DNA from: a virus
DNA: 22,980 nt
Reading direction: 5' to 3' (one strand)
IMG/VR virus record: IMGVR_UViG_3300029286_003663
Coordinates: 1 to 22,980 of that record
Shown here piece by piece: positions 14,410 through 22,029 of the stretch. The notes below the pieces were generated by a model. It saw only the letters and a list, made by a program, of their open reading frames with translations. It searched no databases and was not told the origin of the DNA. The position numbers were made by a program, and so were the translations under genes. The stretch's first letter is position 1. Each line of letters opens with the position of its first letter.

Positions 14410-14652
14410 ACAGCTCCTCACTGGACAAGTGTAGAAAACCTAAAGAAATGGGCAAAGGATAAATTAGGAGATGAGAACTTGGCTTATGCCTTGCAGAAGA
14501 GCATTGCAGTAAAAGGAACAAAGCCGCACCCGTTTATTAAAGAAACATTAATACAAGAGTTTCCAAGATTATTAGCAAAAGGACTGAGCCACAAAGGTGT
14601 GGTTTGTGCCTTAATTGATGGAACTAAATACGAGACAAGAAAATTAGAATAA
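13654..14652 (+). CDS. PD-(D/E)XK homing endonuclease + C-intein + gp10 C-extein (split-intein gene, part 2)
   Basis: 332 residues in four parts. Residues 1-50: a WNKGK motif and a zinc ribbon (C22, C25, C44, C48). Residues 55-91: two NUMOD3-like DNA-contact repeats (GKNNPMCGKH, GKFNPMFNKK). Residues 105-205: a PD-(D/E)XK nuclease core with E113 (SSWEINIGRIL), D145 (YTPDFYL), E156 and K158 (LYLEVKGY). Residues about 207-252: a C-intein, with block F RVFNLSVDEDNSFVVNG and block G LVVHN, His251-Asn252. Thr253 is the +1 nucleophile of the C-extein (253-332), whose APHWTSVENLKKWAKDKLGD and GTKPHPFIKETL are typical gp10-family C-terminal sequence. The frame is the same as that of the upstream gene, and ATG directly follows its TAA. 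Inference: trans-splices with part 1, while the nuclease promotes homing. Confidence 0.85.
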   Translation: MGNKKGCITWNKGKDDRIIVKCNYCGKAVKIHKCRLKYSKRFYCNVECRHKDWVGKNNPMCGKHQSELSKSIRSEMSKKNKGKFNPMFNKKIDSSGCNFYIDDLGHRCRSSWEINIGRILKYLHINYEYEKETFNLNKGDSYTPDFYLSELDLYLEVKGYETEKFKAKFIRFKKEYPKINILLINQEIYKLLKPIYENKINWEYEGKIKANFTFKDVKIKQIKKTMYKPKRVFNLSVDEDNSFVVNGLVVHNTAPHWTSVENLKKWAKDKLGDENLAYALQKSIAVKGTKPHPFIKETLIQEFPRLLAKGLSHKGVVCALIDGTKYETRKLE

Positions 14653-14671
14653 ATCAAGGGATTTAAAGAAT

Positions 14672-15346
14672 ATGACTAATATAAGCTATTTAAGCATAAA
14701 GAGAGAGTTCTTGAACTTTCTGCGTAATTCTGATGTGTTAAGCACTACAACCAGAGGGGTTACAACTAAAACTGATTCATTCACAGCCGCTGGTGGATCA
14801 GAAACATTTACCTTATCAGTTACTAATTGTAAGAATGTGAGATGGGTTAAGGACAATGGAACTGCTTTAGTTTATGGAACAGATTATACTTTAAATTACT
14901 CAACATCCTCAACTACTTATGGGAACATATTAACCGTTACAGTTAGCAAGGTATTAGTTCTTGGACACACAATTACTATTAGCTTGGATTATGGAACAGG
15001 GGATAAAATATACGCAGACTATCCAAGAGATGATATTACTATAAGCTCGTTTCCAAGAATTGCATTTGATATATACGGCTTAACCACAGAAACAGCTGGG
15101 TTTGGAAATGTAAATAAAACAAGCTTTAGATTTATGATTGATATATACGATTCTAAGCAAACAATTGCAGAGGGGTATATGGATGCACTCAGAACTGCAA
15201 TTATAAATGCACAAAATTCATTTTATAATTTTGCATATATCAAGCCTATCAATGTAAGACAAGCAGAACCAATTGACTTCACTAACTATAAAATTTATAA
15301 GCTCGGAATGGACACCGAGCAAAAGAACAATTATGAAATAAACTAA
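14672..15346 (+). CDS. Tail terminator/completion protein with inserted beta domain
   Basis: 224 residues. The N-terminal helix (YLSIKREFLNFLRNSD) and the C-terminal alpha/beta region from about 115 (FPRIAFDIYGLTTETAGFGN, then FRFMIDIYDSKQTIAEGYMD) resemble gpU/gp17-type tail terminators, which normally follow gp10. Residues 30-110 (TDSFTAAGGSETFTLSV, then GTALVYGTDYTLNY) look like an inserted Ig-like beta sandwich of a kind common in virion proteins. The role is inferred from order (gp10, terminator, tube) plus this fold pattern. It is followed, after an AAAGGAGATATGA ribosome binding site, by an HNH gene instead of the tail tube gene. Confidence 0.65.
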   Translation: MTNISYLSIKREFLNFLRNSDVLSTTTRGVTTKTDSFTAAGGSETFTLSVTNCKNVRWVKDNGTALVYGTDYTLNYSTSSTTYGNILTVTVSKVLVLGHTITISLDYGTGDKIYADYPRDDITISSFPRIAFDIYGLTTETAGFGNVNKTSFRFMIDIYDSKQTIAEGYMDALRTAIINAQNSFYNFAYIKPINVRQAEPIDFTNYKIYKLGMDTEQKNNYEIN

Positions 15347-15363
15347 AGGAGATATGATTAAAT

Positions 15364-16014
15364 ATGCCTGCTCCAAAAGACCAAATTAAATATGTTGAGT
15401 GGGTTAAAAAATTAAGTAATTCTAAAAAAGGAATTAAACCCAAAAACCTAATAAATATATGTGGTTGGAATAAGGGATTAAAAGGGGTTATAAAACCAAA
15501 CAAAACATCTTTTAAAAAAGGGCAAATCCCACATAACTTTGGCACTGCTAAAAAAAGAGTGTGTAAAGTTTGCGGGAAAGAGTTTAGGGTAAGTAAAAGT
15601 AAAGTTTATTGTAGTTGGAATTGTTATTTAAAAGATGAACACAAAAACAACCAAGTAAATAAAATTACATCTGAAGAAACGAGAATAAAACAAAGCTGTA
15701 TAAAACGAGGGATTGATACAAAATACTTTGATAAGTTTCTTAGACCTTTAAACAAACAAATACGTAATCTGAATGAATATAAGGATTGGAGATATAAAGT
15801 GTTTAAGAGAGATAACTTTACTTGTCAACATTGTGGTAATAATAAATGTTATTTAGAAGCACATCATTTAGATAGATTATCAGATATAATTATCGAAAAT
15901 AATATTAATTCCATATACGATGCAAAAGATTGCGTTAACTTATGGAATATAAATATAGGCATTACATTATGTAGGGATTGCCATAAAAAAATACATTTGG
16001 AGGAATTAAAATGA
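15364..16014 (+). CDS. HNH homing-type endonuclease between tail terminator and tail tube
   Basis: 216 residues. The N-terminus carries NUMOD-like motifs (GWNKGLKG at 34-41, FKKGQIPHNFG at 50-60). A zinc ribbon follows (C67, C70, C83, C87). The canonical HNH domain begins WRYKVFKRDNFTCQHCG (142-158), continues LEAHHLD with H167/H168, and ends NIGITLCRDCHKKIH with C203, C206, H207 and H211. All catalytic and metal positions are present. It is inserted between genes, and its 3' end supplies TTGGAGGAATTAAAATGA, the ribosome binding site and overlapping start of the tail tube gene. Strong SD AAGGAGAT precedes its own start. It is probably a mobile freestanding nuclease, not a virion protein. Confidence 0.92.
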   Translation: MPAPKDQIKYVEWVKKLSNSKKGIKPKNLINICGWNKGLKGVIKPNKTSFKKGQIPHNFGTAKKRVCKVCGKEFRVSKSKVYCSWNCYLKDEHKNNQVNKITSEETRIKQSCIKRGIDTKYFDKFLRPLNKQIRNLNEYKDWRYKVFKRDNFTCQHCGNNKCYLEAHHLDRLSDIIIENNINSIYDAKDCVNLWNINIGITLCRDCHKKIHLEELK

Positions 16015-16925
16015 ATAGACCAATTTCAGCAGGAGCAGAGAGTTTTAACTTATGGAAGGCAGAGAGTGCTTTTGGAACAGCAGTCACTCCAGACACACAC
16101 TTTGGATTAGACACACAGATAAACGTGAACCTGAATAACAATCTAACAGGCAGAAGGGGTTTTAAGGGTTCAGCAAGTGGTGGAAGGGATATACTCGCAT
16201 ACACAGCTGGTAAATCTGAGGGTTCGTTCACAGTGGACTTTGATATGTGCGATCATACTTTTTTCACACACGCACTTGGAACGGTAGCAGTAAAAACATA
16301 TTCAGGAATAGACTTGCCATTATCATTTACTACAAATGTAGAAATGGACAATGTAACAACAGACAGACACCAAGTTCTTGCTGGATGTGTAGTTGACCAA
16401 GCAACCATCAAGGGTGCAGAGGGCGAGCCAGTAACTGCTAGTCTTAATTGTAAGTTTGCAAAATATGATTTCACAGCTACTCTTGCAAGCAATACTGCTT
16501 TAACAGGAAAAGCACCTTATACATTCACAGAATCAACCTTTGAGCTCCCAAATGCAACAGCAATCACAAATGTAGTAAATGGATTTGAATTAACCCTTTC
16601 TAACAACTTTACATATCATTATGGAACAAGCAGAGTTCCTCAATACTACACAGCAGGAGAAAGAGCATACTCTCTTAAGCTCGATACTAAGTATGTTGCA
16701 GATTTGTTATTAACAGCAGCTTTAGGTGGAACAGGAATTGCAGCAGACACTCCAACAGTAAGCGCAACAATGGAAATCGTATTAACCAGACCAGACAATG
16801 ATACTTTAACTTTCTTATTTGGATTAAGTCCAATTCAAACATACAATCTCACATTACAACTTAATAATCCAGTAAGCGAGAGTATAGAAATCATACCCGC
16901 AACATTAACAGTAACTTATAGTTAA
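16011..16925 (+). CDS. Tail tube protein
   Basis: 304 residues, immediately before the G/GT tail chaperones and tape measure, which is the conserved siphovirus or myovirus position. Beta-rich with recurrent strands; GRRGFKGSASGGRDILAYTA (48-67) and SEGSFTVDFDMCDHTFFTHA (69-88) resemble the tube-protein core, with extra strands to reach 304 residues. Its ATG overlaps the HNH stop (ATGA) and uses GGAGG contributed by the HNH gene. No sheath gene is seen next to it, so a long non-contractile (siphovirus-like) tail is suggested. Confidence 0.78.
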   Translation: MNRPISAGAESFNLWKAESAFGTAVTPDTHFGLDTQINVNLNNNLTGRRGFKGSASGGRDILAYTAGKSEGSFTVDFDMCDHTFFTHALGTVAVKTYSGIDLPLSFTTNVEMDNVTTDRHQVLAGCVVDQATIKGAEGEPVTASLNCKFAKYDFTATLASNTALTGKAPYTFTESTFELPNATAITNVVNGFELTLSNNFTYHYGTSRVPQYYTAGERAYSLKLDTKYVADLLLTAALGGTGIAADTPTVSATMEIVLTRPDNDTLTFLFGLSPIQTYNLTLQLNNPVSESIEIIPATLTVTYS

Positions 16926-16967
16926 ATCTCAAGAGAGATAGAAACAAATCCAAGAGGTTGAATGAAA

Positions 16968-17321
16968 ATGGGAACAAAAGAAATAGAAATCAAGGACTTA
17001 GGAAAGGTCGTTATTAGAGAACTTAATAATGATGATAGAGAACTAATCCAAAACGAATCCACAGAAATAGTCGGAACAGGAAAATTAAAGCAAGTCAAAC
17101 CCAAGATTGGAACATTGAATAAATACACATTCATTTTAGGCATATCTAAAGCTCCATTCTTCAAGACGGACATTGTGGACTATTGCACACCAGAAACATT
17201 AAAGGAAAGATTTATTGAATATCAAAAAATTAATTATAATATAATTCAAACAATAATTCAAGAAATTGCAGACTTTAATAATCTCGATGAAGAGGAGTTT
17301 GATAACTTAAAAAAAAGTTAA
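16968..17321 (+). CDS. Tail assembly chaperone G
   Basis: About 117 residues from ATG 16968. GAGGT lies 9 nt upstream of it but only 3 nt from the earlier in-frame ATG 16962, so 16968 is preferred. A small alpha/beta protein (KEIEIKDLGKVVIRELNNDD near the start, acidic LDEEEFDNLKK at the end). Gene size, position between tail tube and tape measure, and a slippery site at its 3' end identify it as the gpG-type chaperone that coats the tape measure protein during tail assembly. It ends at TAA 17319-17321, just past A8. A -1 slip yields the longer G-T form. Confidence 0.82.
   Translation: MGTKEIEIKDLGKVVIRELNNDDRELIQNESTEIVGTGKLKQVKPKIGTLNKYTFILGISKAPFFKTDIVDYCTPETLKERFIEYQKINYNIIQTIIQEIADFNNLDEEEFDNLKKS
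17309..17315 (+). promoter_or_regulatory. Programmed -1 frameshift site (slippery heptamer)
   Basis: A_AAA_AAA in the gpG reading frame, inside an A8 run directly before AGT TAA. A weak 6-bp stem-loop (17323-17328 with 17333-17338, two G-U pairs) begins 7 nt downstream, the usual stimulator spacing. The -1 frame stays open for 57 more codons after the slip. Confidence 0.78.
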
Positions 17322-17494
17322 GCCTGTTGTATGATAGGGGTTACAAGGTAACTGATGAGAACATACAACGAAAAATCGGTGAGGCGAAGATTTGTATGGT
17401 TTATCAAATGCCTCTTAAAGAAGTTAGAAGATTGCCTATTAAGGATTTTTTAGAAATGGCATTAGTAGCAAGCTATGTGAGTAGAGTATTATGA
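17315..17494 (+). CDS. T extension of tail chaperone G-T (by -1 frameshift)
   Basis: The region between gpG and the tape measure gene has no useful start codon but is open in the -1 frame. It encodes about 59 residues with protein-like composition (KLSLLYDRGYKVTDENIQ, then KICMVYQMPLKEVRRLPIKD, FLEMALVASYVSRVL). It ends at TGA 17492-17494, overlapping the tape measure ATG (ATGA). Joined to gpG it gives a fusion of about 175 residues. This G/GT arrangement is a near-universal tail-assembly feature in lambda-like phages. A minor amount of GT recruits tail tube protein to the G-coated tape measure. Confidence 0.82.
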   Translation, partial: KLSLLYDRGYKVTDENIQRKIGEAKICMVYQMPLKEVRRLPIKDFLEMALVASYVSRVL

Positions 17495-18693
17495 CGGAAA
17501 AAGTTGTTTTAGAAATTGTTACCAAGACATCTGCTTCAGGAGCAGGAACTGGTGGCGGAGAATCCACTGGTGCAGGTGTTAGTGGTAAGGGTTCACTAGG
17601 AGTTCTTGGAGTCATAGGTAAGCTCGCAATAATGGGTAAGCTATTAACTGATATGCTCTATGTTTTCAAGCCAGTTTTAAGTGTTCTTGGGCAAATTGCA
17701 AAAATGATTGGACAATTTCTTCAACCCATAGCAGAGGTTATGATTATACTTTTAAGACCAATTTTAATACTCCTAAGACCAGTTCTTATGGCTTTTAAGA
17801 TTATGCTCCAACCCTTTATGAAATTAATCAACAGAGCAGGAGCAGATATGGCACAAGCCGCTGCAGCAGGGAACACAGGTGCAGTTGGAGCTTTGGGTGG
17901 ATTTGTAATTGGAACTATATTTAAACCATTAATACTTATACTTTCAAACGAACTAGGTAAGGTTTTGCTTGATGCAATAGGTTTCTTGGCTAAATTATTA
18001 CTTGGAGTTTTAGTTGTAGTTGTTACTGCATTTCTATTGCCTATAACTGGGGCTTTAGATGCAGTCTTGGACATTCTTAAAATAATTGCAAAAGGAATAC
18101 TCAATCTTGCAAAAGTATTAATAAGTGCTGCTCCAGACTGGTTAATAGGATCAAAAACTAAGTCATCAATGCTTTCAGGAATAGAGAGTATGTTAAATTC
18201 ACAATTTATGAATGATGAATTATACCTGACAAATAAGTTGCTTGCAAGCGCTAAAAACCTAATCGCTGACACGAGTGCAGTAATAGATACAGGAATAAGT
18301 GCTTGGAAGGACACAATGGACACAAACTTAACCTATGCACTTGATAATCTTGCAATCACACAATCCGAGAAGTTAGTTGAGCTTGAGAATAAGTTTGGAT
18401 TGGGATTAACCACTGCTGTTGAGCAACCTATTGCAAGACTGGTTACAAACCTAAATAATATAACAGCTGGATTGAATCAACCCACAGGCAGAAGCAGAAG
18501 TGGAAGCATAACATACAAAAACGACAAGCCAAGCTATACTCCTCCAAGCAATAGCAGTAATACAAGCTTATTGATTAACCTCTCAAATAATGTGAACACA
18601 AGAGATTGGGTAATGAATAATTTAGGTCAAAGTCCATTAATCACTGGTGGATATGGCGGCGGTAATGGTGGTGGCGGAGGTGGTGCAAGATGA
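17491..18693 (+). CDS. Tape measure protein (short)
   Basis: 400 residues, directly after the G/GT chaperones. It has long hydrophobic helical stretches at about 35-200 (VLGVIGKLAIMGKLLTDMLY, then IILLRPILILLRPVLMAFKI, LLLGVLVVVVTAFLLPI) typical of tape measure proteins that form or cross a membrane channel. A helical region (205-320) and a Ser/Asn/Gly-rich tail ending in poly-Gly follow. At about 0.15 nm per residue the tail would be near 60 nm, short for a siphovirus. The Gly-coding end (GGCGGAGGTGG) doubles as the ribosome binding site for the next gene, whose ATG overlaps the stop. Confidence 0.8.
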   Translation: MTEKVVLEIVTKTSASGAGTGGGESTGAGVSGKGSLGVLGVIGKLAIMGKLLTDMLYVFKPVLSVLGQIAKMIGQFLQPIAEVMIILLRPILILLRPVLMAFKIMLQPFMKLINRAGADMAQAAAAGNTGAVGALGGFVIGTIFKPLILILSNELGKVLLDAIGFLAKLLLGVLVVVVTAFLLPITGALDAVLDILKIIAKGILNLAKVLISAAPDWLIGSKTKSSMLSGIESMLNSQFMNDELYLTNKLLASAKNLIADTSAVIDTGISAWKDTMDTNLTYALDNLAITQSEKLVELENKFGLGLTTAVEQPIARLVTNLNNITAGLNQPTGRSRSGSITYKNDKPSYTPPSNSSNTSLLINLSNNVNTRDWVMNNLGQSPLITGGYGGGNGGGGGGAR

Positions 18694-19172
18694 CAGTAGT
18701 TGTATCCTTAACTAAAAACATAAATGGAACAAGCATAACATTTACATTCAATGATTGGGAAATAGAAAGCATAAAGTCCACAACTATGCAAACCCCAGAT
18801 AACACACCTATAACTGGAACTGGGGCAATGGGATCGTATGTGTATAATTATGACGGAGCAACCAAAGCCATAACCATAACAGGCACAATACAAACTGCGT
18901 CAACCACGAGAACATCAACAGGAACAGTAACCTCTATGGTTGACCAAGTTAAATGGCTTGAAGGATTGTTCTGTGGAAGCTCAAACTCCATAACATTTAC
19001 AAGCACTTATGATTCAGTAACTCCTGATACAGAAATAAACGCAGTTTCTCCATTCCCAGCACACTATGCAAACACCACAGTTATTGGGGGTATGTTCGAG
19101 CACGATGAAAGAAATGGAGAAGTTAATATTGTTCCATTCACACTTACATTAATTGTTGGACAGGGGTTCTAA
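18690..19172 (+). CDS. Distal tail / baseplate-adaptor protein
   Basis: 160 residues, all-beta in pattern (TSITFTFNDWEIESIKS, then ATKAITITGTIQTAS, ending NIVPFTLTLIVGQGF). It sits between tape measure and baseplate hub, where Dit-like or tube-like distal tail proteins are encoded. The start overlaps the tape measure stop (ATGA), with GGAGGTGG upstream formed by the preceding gene's glycine codons. The family is not recognised with certainty. The role is inferred from order and fold pattern. Confidence 0.6.
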   Translation: MTVVVSLTKNINGTSITFTFNDWEIESIKSTTMQTPDNTPITGTGAMGSYVYNYDGATKAITITGTIQTASTTRTSTGTVTSMVDQVKWLEGLFCGSSNSITFTSTYDSVTPDTEINAVSPFPAHYANTTVIGGMFEHDERNGEVNIVPFTLTLIVGQGF

Positions 19173-19174
19173 AA

Positions 19175-21130
19175 ATGCAAGGTCAACCTATTTTAACTAA
19201 AGTTATACTGAAAGGCACAACCATTAAAGATGATAGCAATACCTCTGCTTATAATTATGTGGTTTCTTGGAATCAAACAGACTTGTCTGGTTCAGATTAT
19301 ATGAAGTCTATATATATAATTTGTCCACAGAGCATAAACGATATAATCACAATAAGCAAGGAAGATATAATCGGCTCAGAATTATTAGTATATAGAGGCG
19401 AAACAACTTCTACTGATTATGTGATATTCAGAGGCACAATAAGAAGCTACACTCAACAGGGTGGTGTAATTGTGTTTGAGGGAATAGACAAGCTCTATGA
19501 AACCACAAAGCAAACAATAACCTATACTTTTGATAAAGATGTTGATGCTTCAGCTGGAGTAATTTCTGAAATATTTAAGTTCATAATAGGATATAAAACC
19601 ACACTAACAGCAGATGCAACTTCCGTTCAAAGCTCAGGAACTACAAACATACTAAGTAAGTTCGTTTGTAAATCTGAAGTCGTGTATGATGTTTTAAAGA
19701 AGCTCGCTGATGCACTTGGTTGGATTTTCTTTTATAATCCAGAAGACGACAAGGTTCACTTCGAGCCAAAGGGATTTGTGAATAATACATCAGTATTACA
19801 AAATGCAGTGAATATTGTTAAGTCTCCTGAATGGAAAACCGATTCAAGCTTATTATTTAATAAGATAAGAATTGATGGTGCAAGTCAAGAAGCACTAACC
19901 ACAGAAACAGGCAGGATTGGAACAACAACAGGTTACACAACAAGCTCTATACAATTAACTCAAATACCAATGACTATAAGAGTTCTATGTGATTCAAGCA
20001 CACCACCAACTACAGAAAGAACACTTGGTGTTCCAGAGTCCACGACTCCTTATGATTATTATGGAGACAAGACTAAAAAGCAAGTTATTTGGAATACAGG
20101 AACATACACTCCTGGAGCAAGTGATTATGTAATAGTTCAATACACTTTTAATCGTCCAACTCCAATAGTTGTAAGTGATATTGATTCAATTAATACTTAT
20201 GGTTTAAAAGAAAAAACATTAGAAAAAAGTGAATTAACAACTGTTGCTGATGCAGAATTGTATGCAATGTCCTACCTTACTGACCACAAGACACCAATAG
20301 TTTCAACAGAACTAAAAATCACAAATGTGTTAGACTTAGACATTGGACAATCAGTTAGAGTAATTGATTCAAACAATAATATAGATAGTTATTTCAAGAT
20401 TACAGAAATTAAAAGAGGATATCCTTATTCATTTGATACTATTAAGGTAACCTCAGATATTCTCGAGGAAACAGATTACTTAGTTATGGTTGATAGAAAG
20501 CTCAAAGAACTCGAAAGAGCAACACAAGATGATTATTCAAGCTTAATAGAAAGACTAGACTTTTATGATAATATTATTGCAGAAGATAGATATGCAACCA
20601 TAAGCAAAGGCACAATAACTTCTGGAGTTTTATACTGGGATAATGATGTTCAAGGAAATTGGGCAGCAGATGACGGTTCTCTCGGATTTAATTGGGGAGA
20701 CGATAATGCACTAACACTCACAACCCAACAGATAGAGCAATCAGATAAGAAGTATATTGAATTATTTGTAGATAATGATTTTAAAAGTTCAACCACAGGA
20801 ACTTGGAACACAACCACAAATCAATTAGAACTTGCAAATACACAAAATGCAATTTCATCAGCATTTGCATTGGACATAAACAATACAAGTAATAATGCTT
20901 ATACAAGTGCGAGATTTGAAATAACAGGAACTGCACTTGACAAATTAACTTACTACATCGGAGAAAATAATAACTCAAGCATAACATATACAACAGTTAT
21001 AACCTCAGGAAACACAACAAATAGAACAGGAACAATAAATCTTGTAGGAACAAACAAATATGGAATCAACTGGAAAGTAATTGCCTCAGATACTGTAACA
21101 ATTACAAAGCTTATAATAACATATACTTAA
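19175..21130 (+). CDS. Baseplate hub / tail-tip protein with C-terminal beta domains
   Basis: 651 residues. The N-terminal 430 residues fit a hub (gp27/Tal-like) protein: early beta domains (NDIITISKEDIIGSELLVYR), a central SEVVYDVLKKLADALGWIFF with FYNPEDDKVHFEPKG (about 165-205), and a closing IGQSVRVIDSNNNIDSYFKI (384-403). This is followed by a helical linker (LVMVDRKLKELERATQDD). Residues 470-651 form beta-sandwich, carbohydrate-binding-like modules. It would cap the tail tip and contact the host surface. AGGGG precedes the ATG, which begins 2 nt after the upstream stop. Confidence 0.72.
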   Translation: MQGQPILTKVILKGTTIKDDSNTSAYNYVVSWNQTDLSGSDYMKSIYIICPQSINDIITISKEDIIGSELLVYRGETTSTDYVIFRGTIRSYTQQGGVIVFEGIDKLYETTKQTITYTFDKDVDASAGVISEIFKFIIGYKTTLTADATSVQSSGTTNILSKFVCKSEVVYDVLKKLADALGWIFFYNPEDDKVHFEPKGFVNNTSVLQNAVNIVKSPEWKTDSSLLFNKIRIDGASQEALTTETGRIGTTTGYTTSSIQLTQIPMTIRVLCDSSTPPTTERTLGVPESTTPYDYYGDKTKKQVIWNTGTYTPGASDYVIVQYTFNRPTPIVVSDIDSINTYGLKEKTLEKSELTTVADAELYAMSYLTDHKTPIVSTELKITNVLDLDIGQSVRVIDSNNNIDSYFKITEIKRGYPYSFDTIKVTSDILEETDYLVMVDRKLKELERATQDDYSSLIERLDFYDNIIAEDRYATISKGTITSGVLYWDNDVQGNWAADDGSLGFNWGDDNALTLTTQQIEQSDKKYIELFVDNDFKSSTTGTWNTTTNQLELANTQNAISSAFALDINNTSNNAYTSARFEITGTALDKLTYYIGENNNSSITYTTVITSGNTTNRTGTINLVGTNKYGINWKVIASDTVTITKLIITYT

Positions 21131-21142
21131 ATGTGAAAAAAT

Positions 21143-22027
21143 ATGACACTCTCAAATAATGGAATGAAAATACTGATTAACAGAGGAACAAAAGCTACTC
21201 CTGACTATACAGTGCCTTCAAGATTTAAGGTAGGTATAAACCAAGCCATAGTAGGAGTTGCAGATAATGATTTAACACAACCCATTCCTATAAGTGGAAC
21301 AGAAGTCATAAGTGCGTGTGATGTAACCACAAACTGGACAGCAGGGACTGATGGAGCAATCACAGTTAATTCAACCACTTATAAAGAAGGAGTTGGATCT
21401 TTAAACCTAACCAAAACAGGAGCGACAGCAAATAATGTAATTTGGTATAATCAAAGCTTGAGTTCATTGGATCTAACTTCTAAAGATGTTTGGGGGTGGA
21501 TATACATTAAAGACGCAACTGCACTAGCAAAGCTTGCAACGAGTTCAGCAGTAGAAGTTAGATATGGAAATGATTATAATACAAATTATTACAAAATAGT
21601 TTATGACTTAGCAGACTTAGCAGTCGGTTGGAATGTTATAACCTTCAACACCACAACAGGCACACAAGTTGGAACAGTTACACTTAATGCTTGTGATTCC
21701 TTAGGAGTTAAATTAACTTACACAGGAACGGCAATAACCACTTCAGCAGGGGATATTATTATTGATGACTTCAAGCTCGCAAGCTCTGGGGATTATTATA
21801 AGAATATGGAAGCTGGTTATCCAACCATAAACGAAACCACTTTTGAAAGCGATGAAAATTATTATTTAAATTCCACAGAAGCAGTTGGATTCAACATAAC
21901 AGGAATGGCGAGCTTTAATACTGATACAAGCACATTTATGAGCTCAGCATTTAAAATGACTGCTCAAAGCCATTCAAGCACTGATGAATTGAGCTTACAT
22001 ATTAAGAAAAGATTGACGAGGAGATAA
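21143..22027 (+). CDS. Beta-rich tail fibre/adhesin protein
   Basis: 294 residues. The N-terminus (LSNNGMKILINRGTKATPDY) looks like a short tail-attachment segment. Residues 55-215 form a jelly-roll carbohydrate-binding-like domain (TTYKEGVGSLNLTKTG, then WGWIYIKDATALAKL, ending DIIIDDFKLAS), as in discoidin/CBM-type modules. A C-terminal segment (YPTINETTFESDENYYLNST) is also beta-rich. It follows the hub gene by 12 nt with a GTGA upstream. Receptor or glycan binding is inferred. No enzyme motif is visible. Confidence 0.65.
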   Translation: MTLSNNGMKILINRGTKATPDYTVPSRFKVGINQAIVGVADNDLTQPIPISGTEVISACDVTTNWTAGTDGAITVNSTTYKEGVGSLNLTKTGATANNVIWYNQSLSSLDLTSKDVWGWIYIKDATALAKLATSSAVEVRYGNDYNTNYYKIVYDLADLAVGWNVITFNTTTGTQVGTVTLNACDSLGVKLTYTGTAITTSAGDIIIDDFKLASSGDYYKNMEAGYPTINETTFESDENYYLNSTEAVGFNITGMASFNTDTSTFMSSAFKMTAQSHSSTDELSLHIKKRLTRR

Positions 22028-22029
22028 TT

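Noticed and set aside
15354-15386. Alternative ATG at 15354 for the second HNH gene
   Set aside because: It is in a different frame and stops within about a dozen codons. ATG 15364 is correctly spaced from AAGGAGAT.
17721-18323. 200-residue open frame on the minus strand inside the tape measure gene
   Set aside because: It is antisense to a clear tape measure gene, lacks a ribosome binding site and family motifs, and arises from the biased codon pattern.
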